64,000 nucleotides of DNA, taken from the NCBI GenBank assembly GCA_007745835.1, contig CP036424.1, positions 4,265,968 to 4,329,967 on the forward strand. Direction: 5' to 3'. The notes under the pieces are model-generated. The model was not told the origin of the DNA, did not search any database, and saw only the letters and a program-made list of their open reading frames with translations. Below, piece by piece: positions 24,633 to 32,229 of the stretch. The translations under genes were made by a program, and so were the position numbers. The stretch's first letter is position 1; every line of letters begins with the position of its first letter. Source of the DNA: Planctomycetes bacterium MalM25 (GTDB lineage Bacteria > Planctomycetota > Planctomycetia > Pirellulales > Lacipirellulaceae).

Positions 24633-25913
24633 TCAAGACTCGGGAGTACCGTTCATCTGCTGCTTGATGAGCGAGTCGAGACTCGAAAGCATCTCGACCG
24701 AACCGGGGAACTTCCGCGCGAGCTGCTCGCACGCCCACTGGTGGGCACGGGCGAACTCGTCGCGTTCGTAGGAGACGTAGTGCGTCTCCGGCACGACGCG
24801 TTGCGGCGGCGGTGGCGAGTCGACGGCGATCGGTCGCTGGCTCTCCTCGTGCACCCGGCGGGCCCGCCGGCGACGCCAGAGCTTCCACGCCAGGACCGCC
24901 GCCGCGGCCGTCGGCGCCCCCCCCGCCAGGGCGGCGAGCATCGCCCGCCGTGAGATCCAATCGCCAAGGCTCTGGCGAGTCGTTGGCGGCGCGGGCGGCT
25001 CGCTGACAGCGGACTGGCTAATTGACTCCAGCCGAGCGAAACGATGCTCCCAGGCGATCGAGAGCCGATTGAGATCGTCTCGACGGAGCAGGTCGGTCGG
25101 CAACGCGGGCGCTGGCCGGCTGGCGAGTCGCCCCTCGACGGCTTGCTTCCAATCCCCACAGTCGCAGCCACGAGGCGTCTCCTGGTTGCGGGCCACCGGA
25201 GTGAGGGGTGGGGTCGGGCGGGGTGAGCTGCTGATGAGGCGAGACACGCGCTCCAGGATCTTGCGGAGCGGCTCGCCGCCCATCGCGTAGGTCTCTCCGC
25301 CCCGTTGGCCCCAGATCACCGCGACCAATCGTCCACGCGGGTCGAAGACCGGCCCGCCGCTGTCGCCGGAGCGGACAGCGCCGCGGATCCTCACGCTTGC
25401 GAACCGCGCCCCGCTGGCGGTCGCTCGGCCGACGACCGGTCCGCGAACACAACGGAAGACGCCCGTCCCGCCGAAGCCGCACGCGGCGAGTTCTCCCTTC
25501 GGTTCCACGGCCGCGACCCTGACGGGCTCGCCACGTTGCGAGGACGTTTGCAGCAACGCGAGGTCATGCTCGCGATCGATCGCCACCACGCGAGCCGCCG
25601 CCGTGACGCCGCCCAGGACGACACGCGTCTTCCCCGGGCCATCGAACAGGTGGGCGCAGGTCAGGAACCAAGAGCCTCGTTCGTTGGTCGCGATTAATGC
25701 ACCCGAACCGACCGAGGAGCCGGCGCCCTCATCGTGGACGATCCGAACGACCGCCCGGCGGAGCGTGGCCGGGAGTCGGGAAGCGGGGGCTTCGTTAACG
25801 ACCTGGCGGGGGGGAGCGGGACGAACGTAGCAGCCGCTGGGGCCGCATTGCGATTCGGCGATCGTCGCTCCGCCCAGCCAGGCGAGCAGCGTCAGCAGGG
25901 TGCTTAGGAACAT
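24633..25913 (-). CDS. Secreted/membrane-anchored trypsin-like serine protease in the phage cassette
   Basis: A 426-residue protein with an N-terminal signal peptide (MFLSTLLTLLAWLGGATIAES) and a chymotrypsin-fold protease domain at about 45-220. The catalytic triad is complete: His88 in LTCAHLFD, Asp117 in REHDLALL and Ser185 in RSGDSGGPV. A Pro-rich linker follows, then a hydrophobic segment (about 335-355) and a basic stop-transfer RRRRARR, then a ~70-residue cytoplasmic-type tail. The topology suggests an envelope protease with its active domain outside the cytoplasm. The location, 3 bases after a papain-like gene and inside a head cassette, is unusual; lysis or virion processing is possible. 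Confidence 0.82.
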   Translation of the reverse strand: MFLSTLLTLLAWLGGATIAESQCGPSGCYVRPAPPRQVVNEAPASRLPATLRRAVVRIVHDEGAGSSVGSGALIATNERGSWFLTCAHLFDGPGKTRVVLGGVTAAARVVAIDREHDLALLQTSSQRGEPVRVAAVEPKGELAACGFGGTGVFRCVRGPVVGRATASGARFASVRIRGAVRSGDSGGPVFDPRGRLVAVIWGQRGGETYAMGGEPLRKILERVSRLISSSPRPTPPLTPVARNQETPRGCDCGDWKQAVEGRLASRPAPALPTDLLRRDDLNRLSIAWEHRFARLESISQSAVSEPPAPPTTRQSLGDWISRRAMLAALAGGAPTAAAAVLAWKLWRRRRARRVHEESQRPIAVDSPPPPQRVVPETHYVSYERDEFARAHQWACEQLARKFPGSVEMLSSLDSLIKQQMNGTPES

Positions 25914-25916
25914 GCG

Positions 25917-26495
25917 TCACTCCCCCGCAAAGGTGTAGCGGTACTCGTAGAAAGGGCTCCGCGCCAGGTCGGCAGGCTCCGTCAACCGGTCGGCCAGGTA
26001 CGGCGCCGGATCGACGCCGCCCGCCAAGCGGTCCGCCATGGCGCATGCCTGGCTGCAGAACGGCGGCCGTTCACTCACCGTGCGATCCTCGACCTCGGCC
26101 GTCATCCAGGTGCGGACAACGGGCAGATGCAGCAACGCCGCCGAGAGCACCGCGCCGTAGCCGTAGTCGCAACCGGCGAGCTCACGCATGTAGCGTGTTG
26201 CGGCGGCCGAGTCGTACTCGGGCCAGCGGCCATCGGGGTTCGCGCGGAACAGGTCGATCCGGCCCGGGTTGCGGTTAATCTGGCTGGCGAGCGTGACGGC
26301 GCGGCCGCCGTACCACTCGCGGACTTCCAGGCAGAAGGGCGTGTCGCCCCACCAAGCGACCTTCGCCGCGTGGGAGTGCACGCCCCGCCCCGCGATCGAG
26401 ATCAGACCGCGTCGGCGGAACAGCAGCAGATCGCCGTCTCGCAGATCGCACGCGACGTGCTCGAGCCGCACCAGCTTGCGCAGGGGTAGCGCCAT
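25917..26495 (-). CDS. Papain-like (NlpC/P60, YiiX-type) hydrolase
   Basis: A 192-residue protein of the permuted papain-like type. The block RDGDLLLFRRRGLISIAGRGVHSHAA contains the putative catalytic His (His40 or His42), Glu57 lies in CLEVREW, and the nucleophile is probably Cys147 in PPFCSQACAMAD. A LAGCDYGYGAVLSAAL block is typical of YiiX/NlpC-like proteins, which cut peptidoglycan peptides or acyl/amide bonds. No signal peptide is apparent, as in many phage lysins that need a holin. It is the first gene of the cassette. The ATG at 26493-26495 has GGAG six bases upstream. Confidence 0.75.
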   Translation of the reverse strand: MALPLRKLVRLEHVACDLRDGDLLLFRRRGLISIAGRGVHSHAAKVAWWGDTPFCLEVREWYGGRAVTLASQINRNPGRIDLFRANPDGRWPEYDSAAATRYMRELAGCDYGYGAVLSAALLHLPVVRTWMTAEVEDRTVSERPPFCSQACAMADRLAGGVDPAPYLADRLTEPADLARSPFYEYRYTFAGE

Positions 26496-26545
26496 GGTTC
26501 GCTCCGGGAGGGGAAACAACCTGGGGGCGTCGCCTCCAACGAAAA

Positions 26546-26631
26546 GAGCCCGCCGATAAGCCTTCTTACGAAAGCTCTACGGCGAGCTCTTCGGGACACC
26601 TCGGCAGAGCGGTTAAACGCTCCACGGGCTC
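26546..26631 (-). ncRNA. Predicted branched structured leader element of the phage cassette
   Basis: On the minus strand GAGCCCG (26625-26631) can pair with CGGGCTC (26546-26552), enclosing three possible hairpins: GAGCG-TTTAAC-CGCTC, a CGAG/CTCG stem, and AGCTTTC-GTAA-GAAGGCT. The structure ends in TTTTC and lies about 50 bases before the first cassette gene. It therefore looks like a terminator-type attenuator or regulatory leader. Part of the opposite strand resembles the 5' half of a serine tRNA, but a full cloverleaf cannot be built. The outer stem and apical GTAAG recall the hairpin at 17831-17882. Confidence 0.45.
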
Positions 26632-26713
26632 GCTAGGACGCCTCGCTTGTGTGAGACGAATTCTACCGCTTCGGGTGACCAATACCGAGCGATTAACCAA
26701 GGGACCGTAATAA

Positions 26714-27814
26714 CTAGCGCCGGGCGGCGGTGCGGTAGCCGCCCCCTTCGATGGCGCTGAACTCGCCCCACACGGGCTGATGATCCGAGATCATCAGGGC
26801 TTGCTCTTTCGTGAGCGAGTAGCCGAGTTGGGTCCGCATATCGAGCACGCCGTAGCGGCCCGTGAACTCGACCGTGGCGAGGCTGGGGATCAGGATGTTG
26901 TCGTGCAAGCGGGTGCCGTGCGTGTTGGTCGCCTGCTGCCGGATAAGGGGCGAGACGCCGGGCACCTGCGATAGGAGGCCGAGGTCCTTCGGCGTGAGTG
27001 GCCGTGCCGAAGGGTTCGGCTTGTGCGGCGAAGAAGCGGGCACCTTGGTGTTCAGATCGCCCAACAGAATCACGTCGTCCTCGGTCGCCTGGCCGATCGC
27101 CGAGCGCTGCACCTGGCGGTACACGTAGTACAGGGCGTCGAGTTCTTCGGGGATCTCATCCGGGTCGGTGTGCGTGTTGATCAGCGTGAAGGTGAACGGC
27201 TTGTGCGGTTCGACGATTGTCGTGCGAAAGAGGGCCGCGTACGGCTCGCGGTGGAGGCGGTCTTCGGGATCGGGCACGACGGCGCAGAACGTTGGGTGCG
27301 CCATGATCGTCGCGGTGTTGTAAATGAACGCGTACTGCTCGGTGCTTGAGGTGCGACCGAGCCGCGGGCTGACCTTCGCGTCGTAGACAGCGCCGCCGGT
27401 GTTGACGTAGTCGCGTAGGAAGTTCGGGATGAACCGATCGTCTTGCGTGCGGATCTCCTGGATCGCGATCACGTCGAAACCGCGGACGATCTGGGCGAGC
27501 GCCTGCATGACGTACGGCTTCGAGGCCTTCGACTTGCCGAACGTCTGGATGTTGAACGAAGCAATCCGGACCGTCGGCCCCTGGGTCGCTTGGGGGGGCG
27601 GTCCGAAGACCGGGGCGGATGGGGCCGGCGCGCCGTAGACGGGCTGCTGTGGGGACTGTCCCGTTGGCGCCACGCCGGGCAGCGACGCGTTCCGCATCGC
27701 CCCGCGCGCGGTTTCGACCGCACGCTGCACCTGCTGGGGCGTGACTTTCTGCAGCACCGTCCACCCTCCCCCAAGGAGAGCGGCCAACAGGGCTAAGGAA
27801 AACAGACGCTGCAC
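26714..27814 (-). CDS. Exported endonuclease/exonuclease/phosphatase-family protein
   Basis: A 366-residue DNase I-fold hydrolase. It starts MQRLFSLALLAALLGGGWTV, a signal or anchor helix, then a Pro/Gln-rich linker to about residue 80. The catalytic blocks follow: VRIASFNIQTFGKS, VIAIQEIRTQDD (metal-binding Glu), INTHTDPDE (catalytic His region), ILLGDLNT (Asp/Asn pair) and LMISDHQPVWGEF (final His). The GTG start at 27814 is favoured by AGGAGG six bases upstream. It acts outside the cytoplasm on DNA, a sugar phosphate or a lipid head group; the substrate is not evident. It is not clearly part of the phage cassette. Confidence 0.85.
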   Translation of the reverse strand: MQRLFSLALLAALLGGGWTVLQKVTPQQVQRAVETARGAMRNASLPGVAPTGQSPQQPVYGAPAPSAPVFGPPPQATQGPTVRIASFNIQTFGKSKASKPYVMQALAQIVRGFDVIAIQEIRTQDDRFIPNFLRDYVNTGGAVYDAKVSPRLGRTSSTEQYAFIYNTATIMAHPTFCAVVPDPEDRLHREPYAALFRTTIVEPHKPFTFTLINTHTDPDEIPEELDALYYVYRQVQRSAIGQATEDDVILLGDLNTKVPASSPHKPNPSARPLTPKDLGLLSQVPGVSPLIRQQATNTHGTRLHDNILIPSLATVEFTGRYGVLDMRTQLGYSLTKEQALMISDHQPVWGEFSAIEGGGYRTAARR

Positions 27815-27963
27815 GCGGCCCCTCCTTGGGCACACTGCGCGGAAACGGAGATCGAAGCGGGGTAAGATTAGCTAGTGACTCGATTTCCACCTAGGCGAGT
27901 CCGTCCGCCGGCGCATCTATACTAGCATTGATGGCGCCCCATCGTTCACACCGCACAACCCGC

Positions 27964-29166
27964 ATGACCGCTAGCAGGCTCATCCCGCCGACCGCCGCCG
28001 CTTGGCTTGCGCTCGCCGCGGGCGTTTCGTGGGCCGACACCTTGGATTTGCGAGACGGAGGCGTCCTCCGTGGCGTCTCGCAAGCGGAACAGCAGCCGGA
28101 CCGCCTGAAGCTCACGCTGCAGTCATCGCACGGGCGGATCGTCCTCGACCGGAAAGTGGTCGATCGCGTCCGCAGGGAGTCCCCCGCCGAGGTGGAGTAC
28201 CGCCGGCGAGCGCCAACCGTCTCCGACACGGAGACCGCTCAGTTCGCTCTCGCCGCTTGGTGCCGCGACAACGGGGTCAGCGAGGGCATGCGACGACACC
28301 TAAAGCGGGTGCTCGAACTCGCGCCCGACCACGCCGAAGCGCGGGCCCTGCTCGGCTACCAGCAGGTCGATGGCCGCTGGATGACACGCGACGAGGTGCT
28401 CGCCTCGCGGGGGCTTGTCCGCTGGGGTGGAGGGTACCGAACCAAGCAAGAAGCCGCCCTGCTGGAGCGAGCCGCCAAGATCGAGGAGGAGCAGGTCTTG
28501 TGGCGGAAGAAGCTCGCCGGGTGGCGGTCGGACCTCGAGAGCCGCAACGCGGAAGTGGCCCGCGCAGCGAGCGACGCCCTCGACAGCCTAAGGGATCCCG
28601 CCTCCGCCCCCGAGTTGCTCAAGCTCTTCGGTAAGGAGAAGAACCCGGTGGTCCGTCGGAAGCTCACGGATGTGTTGGGCCGGCTCAACACGTCCACAGC
28701 CTTAGTCGCCCTGGCGGACGTAGCGCTCGCCGACCCCGACCCCGAACTGCGGGCGATGGCCCGTGAGTACTTGGCCAAGGACAACCGCCCCGGCCTCACC
28801 GCTCCCTTCGTGGGCGCGCTTAGATCGAAAGACAACGCCATCATCAACAACGCGGGCGACGCGCTCGCAGCGCTCGGATCGTTCGCCTCGATCGATCCGT
28901 TGATCGAAGCCCTTGTCACCACCCATCGGTGGCGAGTCGGCAACGACTCGGGGGGCGACACCTACTCCATGAACACCGGCACCGGGACGTTCGGTTTCGG
29001 CGGAGGCGGGCCCCAGGACATTCAGAAGGACTTCCAGAACCCGAGAGTGCTCGCCGCGCTCGTCTACCTGACTGGCGAGAATTACTTGTACAACAAGGAT
29101 CAATGGCGAGCCTGGCTCGCGAGCCTGCAAGTTGAACAAGCCGTCGATCTCCGCCGCGACCTCTAA
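27964..29166 (+). CDS. Secreted HEAT-repeat protein
   Basis: A 400-residue exported protein. A signal peptide (MTASRLIPPTAAAWLALAAGVSWA) is followed by a small beta domain about DGGVLRG and VLDRKVVDRV, a helical TPR-like unit (RHLKRVLELAPDHAEARALLGY), and HEAT-type helical pairs from about residue 190 to 320 (ARAASDALDSL, VRRKLTDVLGRL, LRAMAREYLAKD, AIINNAGDALAALG). The C-terminal region is Gly-rich and then helical. It is likely a protein-binding scaffold in the periplasm. The ATG at 27964 places the signal peptide at the very start; two upstream starts are possible. Confidence 0.75.
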   Translation: MTASRLIPPTAAAWLALAAGVSWADTLDLRDGGVLRGVSQAEQQPDRLKLTLQSSHGRIVLDRKVVDRVRRESPAEVEYRRRAPTVSDTETAQFALAAWCRDNGVSEGMRRHLKRVLELAPDHAEARALLGYQQVDGRWMTRDEVLASRGLVRWGGGYRTKQEAALLERAAKIEEEQVLWRKKLAGWRSDLESRNAEVARAASDALDSLRDPASAPELLKLFGKEKNPVVRRKLTDVLGRLNTSTALVALADVALADPDPELRAMAREYLAKDNRPGLTAPFVGALRSKDNAIINNAGDALAALGSFASIDPLIEALVTTHRWRVGNDSGGDTYSMNTGTGTFGFGGGGPQDIQKDFQNPRVLAALVYLTGENYLYNKDQWRAWLASLQVEQAVDLRRDL

Positions 29167-29178
29167 GCGATTGCCCCC

Positions 29179-29574
29179 ATGGCCGCCCCGCCAAAGAAAC
29201 GAGTCGCCATCATCGGCGCCAGCGCAGACCGCAGCAAATTCGGCAACCGCAGCCTCCGCGCCCACGCCGCATGTGGGTACGACGCCTTCCCGGTCAATCC
29301 GCGGGGCGGAACGATCGAAGGACTCAAGGTCTACACGTCGCTGGAAGAGATCCCAGGAGGGCGCCTCGACCGGGTGTCGATGTACGTGCCGCCGACGATC
29401 GGGATCGGCTTGCTCGACGAGATCGCTGCGCGGGGTTGCGACGAGCTGTGGCTCAACCCGGGCTCCGAGTCGCCCGAGATGATCGCCCGCGCCGCCGAGC
29501 TCGGCCTGAACGCGATCGTCGCTTGCAGCTTGATCGACTGCGAGTCGCAAACTAGCTCGGCTCGGCGGGAGTAG
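29179..29574 (+). CDS. CoA-binding domain protein (YccU-like)
   Basis: A 131-residue Rossmann-fold protein of the CoA-binding (YccU) family. The nucleotide-binding start KKRVAIIGASADRSKFGNRS, PVNPRGGTIEGLKVYTSLEEIP, MYVPPTIGIGLLDEIAARG and ELWLNPGSESPEMI blocks are all typical. Related domains occur in succinyl-CoA synthetase alpha and acetate-CoA ligases, but stand-alone members lack a proven function. It starts 12 bases after the HEAT gene and overlaps the convergent membrane-protein gene by 23 bases at its end. Confidence 0.87.
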   Translation: MAAPPKKRVAIIGASADRSKFGNRSLRAHAACGYDAFPVNPRGGTIEGLKVYTSLEEIPGGRLDRVSMYVPPTIGIGLLDEIAARGCDELWLNPGSESPEMIARAAELGLNAIVACSLIDCESQTSSARRE

Positions 29575-30898
29575 CCGGGTCCCAGAGGCCCGGCGCTACG
29601 ACGCTCACGGCGATGCGATCTTCGAGGTTGGTTCGGAAGATCGTCAGCAGCAGCAGCGGCAGGTACCAAGCGAGCGCCAGACCGCCGCTGTGCGCGTGCC
29701 AGAACTGCACACCAAGCATCAAGGCCGCCGAACCGCTCAGGAGGGTCGCCAGGTTCTTCTGGGCGGGCCAGATGGCGAAGCTGACGCTCAGTCCCAGGAA
29801 AGCGAGCAGGATGGGCACGCGGTACCAGCCGCTCCAGAACGCCCATACCCCGCTCAGGTCTTCCATGGCGGGCAATCGCAGGCCGAACATCTGCTGAAGC
29901 CGGGCGAGGAACATCGCGATATCGGTCGAAGTGAAGACCAAGGTCGCCACCAGGATCACCAAGGTGATGAACACGCCCAACACGAAACGCCAGAAACCGC
30001 GGCGCCAGTAGAAGGCGGTCCACAGGGGCAGCAGCGCGAACGGGTAGTAAATCGCTCCGCAAGCGAGCCCCAGCAACGAGCCGGCGACGACCGGGCGGCG
30101 GTAGAAGTAAACGGTCCACACGAGCAAGGCCGCCGGCAAGGCATGGGTCACGTTGCCTGTCCATAGCGCCGTATAAGGAAGCAGCAAGTAAAGTGTCCCC
30201 GCGGCGATGCCGAGCTGGATGGCGCCAAAATGGTCCCTCGCGATCATCAAAACCCCCAGCACGATCATCACCTGACAGACGATCGCCATCACCTGCGCCG
30301 TGAGAAGGTTCCGATCGGAGTGGGTCGGGTCGCTTGAGGAGGCCGCCACACCTTCCTCGGCCGCCTCCTCGACCAACGCGCGGGACGAGATCCTGGGCAG
30401 CATCAGCAGCAGCGTGAACCCGGGGCCGTGGGTCGAAAGCGTGCTCTGCTCCGCGTGAGAAGCTTCGCGATGGCTCAGGTGCTCGGCGCGCTGCACGGCG
30501 ATCAGGTCCGACTCGTCGGGCCGGCCCGTTACGACGTTCGCCGCCAGGAAGGCCAACAGCGACACGGCCAGGAACGTGAGCCCCCCGCCGGTCATGTTCG
30601 GCTCCAAGAGCGGGCGCCGCACCATCGAGGCGTCGTACAGCATCCGGATGAGGAGCACCGCGTTCACGCCGAGCAGCCAGACGTAGCCGAAACGCTCAAC
30701 CGACTCCGGCCCTTCGCCACGCAGGGCTTGTTCGATGCAAATCAAACCGGGCGCTAAGAGCACGACCAAGAGGAGGTCGAGATTGCGCATGCAGAACAAC
30801 CGGTTGAACTTGAAGAACAACGCGATCGTCAGCAGCGACGACAGGTAAGCCCACGATGTGGGGTTCACCCGCTCGTAATTAAGCAACAGTTCGCTCAT
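29552..30898 (-). CDS. Polytopic membrane protein of unknown function
   Basis: A 448-residue integral membrane protein with roughly ten hydrophobic helices. The N-terminal block (residues 1-125) has helices around SSLLTIALFFKFNRLF, LLLVVLLAPGLICI and LTFLAVSLLAFLAANVV. A polar loop of ~75 residues separates it from the C-terminal block, which includes LLPYTALWTGNVTHALPAALLVWTVYF and SGWYRVPILLAFLGLSVSFAIW. The overall look is of a glycosyltransferase-39/mannosyltransferase-like or DUF2029-type protein, but I see no diagnostic acidic motif in the first loop. The ATG at 30896-30898 gives the MSELLLNYERVNP start. Confidence 0.7.
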   Translation of the reverse strand: MSELLLNYERVNPTSWAYLSSLLTIALFFKFNRLFCMRNLDLLLVVLLAPGLICIEQALRGEGPESVERFGYVWLLGVNAVLLIRMLYDASMVRRPLLEPNMTGGGLTFLAVSLLAFLAANVVTGRPDESDLIAVQRAEHLSHREASHAEQSTLSTHGPGFTLLLMLPRISSRALVEEAAEEGVAASSSDPTHSDRNLLTAQVMAIVCQVMIVLGVLMIARDHFGAIQLGIAAGTLYLLLPYTALWTGNVTHALPAALLVWTVYFYRRPVVAGSLLGLACGAIYYPFALLPLWTAFYWRRGFWRFVLGVFITLVILVATLVFTSTDIAMFLARLQQMFGLRLPAMEDLSGVWAFWSGWYRVPILLAFLGLSVSFAIWPAQKNLATLLSGSAALMLGVQFWHAHSGGLALAWYLPLLLLTIFRTNLEDRIAVSVVAPGLWDPATPAEPS

Positions 30899-31003
30899 CG
30901 GGCCTCGTGCCAATCGGCTCGCCGCGGGCACCGCCGTGGCGTGCCAGCAGGATAGGCGACCGGCGGGCCGGCGCAAACCGAACGCGAGCCGGCGGATCGG
31001 AGT

Positions 31004-32176
31004 TCAGGGGGTCGGGTGGAGGCCGAGCCGCTCCCGCGCCTCGACCGCCCAGGGGCTCTCGGGGGCGATCTCCAGGAAACGCCGCCAGTGCGGCTCAGCG
31101 GCCTCGGACTCCCCTCGGCTCTGGTACGCTCGGGCGAGGTGGTAGTGGGCGTCGGCGAAGCCCTCGTGCTGCTCCAGGGCGCCGTTGAGTGACGCGAGCG
31201 CCAACTCAAACTCCCCCAGATCGACCAGCACGCACCCCAGATTCACCCGCGCTTCAAGATGCTCTCCGTCGAGTTCGAGCACGCTGTAGTACCGCTCGCG
31301 GGCGGCCTGGTGCTCCCCCTGCTGGTAGAGCCATTCGGCGAGGGTGAACTGGTCGTCGGCGGTCGGGTAAGACTCGAGCATCACGAGCCGCCACGCCTCG
31401 ATCGCCTCGTCGAGCCGCCCCGAATCGCAAAGCTCCCAGGCGCGTTCTCGCAGCGAGGTTCGCTGCGGCGCCACAACCGACGCCAGGCTGAGGACCGTGG
31501 GGGCGTCGTCCGCTGCTTCCGAATCGCTCGGGGCCTCGAAATCGAAGCACCGCTGACCCGAGACCTCCGCGAGGGCGTCCGCGCTCCGCAGTAGCAACTC
31601 TCCTTCCACGGCGATCAGCGGCAGCTCGGCCAGCGGGCGTTCGAGTCCAGGGTGCGAAGCGCTGAGCCGGTCAACCACTCGGTCGATCGCAGGTAACGAG
31701 GGACGCTGCCGGAAAGCCTCCGCCAGCAATTGGGCGATTCGCGCTTCGGCGAAGTCGAAATACGCGAGTTGATTGACCCACCGCACCGGGCGCAGGGTTC
31801 CGCGACGTGTCCAGCGGCGGATCGCTTCTAGCGGCGCCCCGACCAGCTCGCCGAGCATCGCGGGCGAATAGAGCCGGCTCACGCCCTGCTGGTCGTCCAC
31901 CAAGCCGAGGCGTCGCCACAGCTCGCACTCGTCGAGGCACTCGGCGTGTGATTCAGCGGCCGCGGTGGCGGCCAGCTGGTGATCGGATGCGCTGGAGCCT
32001 TCGCCCAGAACGATCCAGTCGGGGCTCGCCTCGTCGATCTGGCCACCCCGTCTTTCGACAGCGGCGGCCGCCTCCTGACGGGGGACACTGGCGAAGCGCC
32101 CGATCAAACGGACGCGCCGCCCCGCCAGTTCACCGGCGAGGGGGGGGCGTTCTTTGATCGGGGCGGGGAGGTCCAT
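31004..32176 (-). CDS. BRCT / MerR-type HTH / TPR multidomain protein
   Basis: A 390-residue cytoplasmic protein with three parts. Residues ~18-100 resemble a BRCT domain (LAGRRVRLIGRFASVPRQEAAAAVERRGG, then DWIVLGEGS). Residues ~105-160 look like a MerR-type winged helix (YSPAMLGELVGAPLEAIRRWTRRGTL). Residues ~240-385 are tandem TPR units (AWELCDSGRLDEAIEAWR, LAEWLYQQGEHQAARERYY, LGCVLVDLGEFELALASLNGAL, YHLARAYQSRGESEAAEPHW). BRCT domains bind phosphopeptides or DNA ends and TPRs bind partners, so a regulator or assembly platform is likely. The transcript is single-gene. Function unknown. Confidence 0.75.
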   Translation of the reverse strand: MDLPAPIKERPPLAGELAGRRVRLIGRFASVPRQEAAAAVERRGGQIDEASPDWIVLGEGSSASDHQLAATAAAESHAECLDECELWRRLGLVDDQQGVSRLYSPAMLGELVGAPLEAIRRWTRRGTLRPVRWVNQLAYFDFAEARIAQLLAEAFRQRPSLPAIDRVVDRLSASHPGLERPLAELPLIAVEGELLLRSADALAEVSGQRCFDFEAPSDSEAADDAPTVLSLASVVAPQRTSLRERAWELCDSGRLDEAIEAWRLVMLESYPTADDQFTLAEWLYQQGEHQAARERYYSVLELDGEHLEARVNLGCVLVDLGEFELALASLNGALEQHEGFADAHYHLARAYQSRGESEAAEPHWRRFLEIAPESPWAVEARERLGLHPTP

Positions 32177-32229
32177 GACCGCGAGTCTTTCGCGTCGGAC
32201 GCTCTAAGTCAACAACCTCCGAGACGACA

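Larger units (their letters stand above)
12811..26495 (-). mobile_element. Phage-head gene cassette without recognisable tail or integration genes
   Basis: Seventeen tightly packed genes on one strand. In transcription order they are: papain-like protein, secreted trypsin-like protease, structural-looking protein, small TM/coiled-coil protein, ParB-like, ABC-ATPase-GNAT, terminase small-like, terminase large, portal, small protein, prohead protease/scaffold, decoration-like protein, major capsid, LamG protein and three small hypotheticals. This is the DNA-packaging and head module of a tailed-phage-type particle. I find no integrase, repressor, replication, tape-measure, sheath/tube or baseplate gene. 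Both flanks are ordinary chromosomal genes. GC content and coding style resemble the host, suggesting long residence. It may be a decayed prophage, a satellite or a domesticated particle. Confidence 0.82.

Noticed and set aside
24583-24960. N-terminal extension of the 279-residue cassette protein
   Set aside because: The extension overlaps the trypsin-like gene on the same strand and is Arg/Gly-rich; the ATG at 24580-24582 is the better start.
12811-26495. Active complete prophage
   Set aside because: No integrase, repressor, replication, lysis-holin set of usual type or tail genes were recognised, and no clear attachment repeats.
26591-26683. Plus-strand segment resembling a serine tRNA (GGACACCTCGGCAGAGCGGTTAAACGC...)
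   Set aside because: The D-arm-like part looks right, but no 7-base anticodon loop with paired stem, no GTTCGA-type T-loop and only 6 of 7 acceptor pairs could be built. Kept as a structured leader on the other strand.
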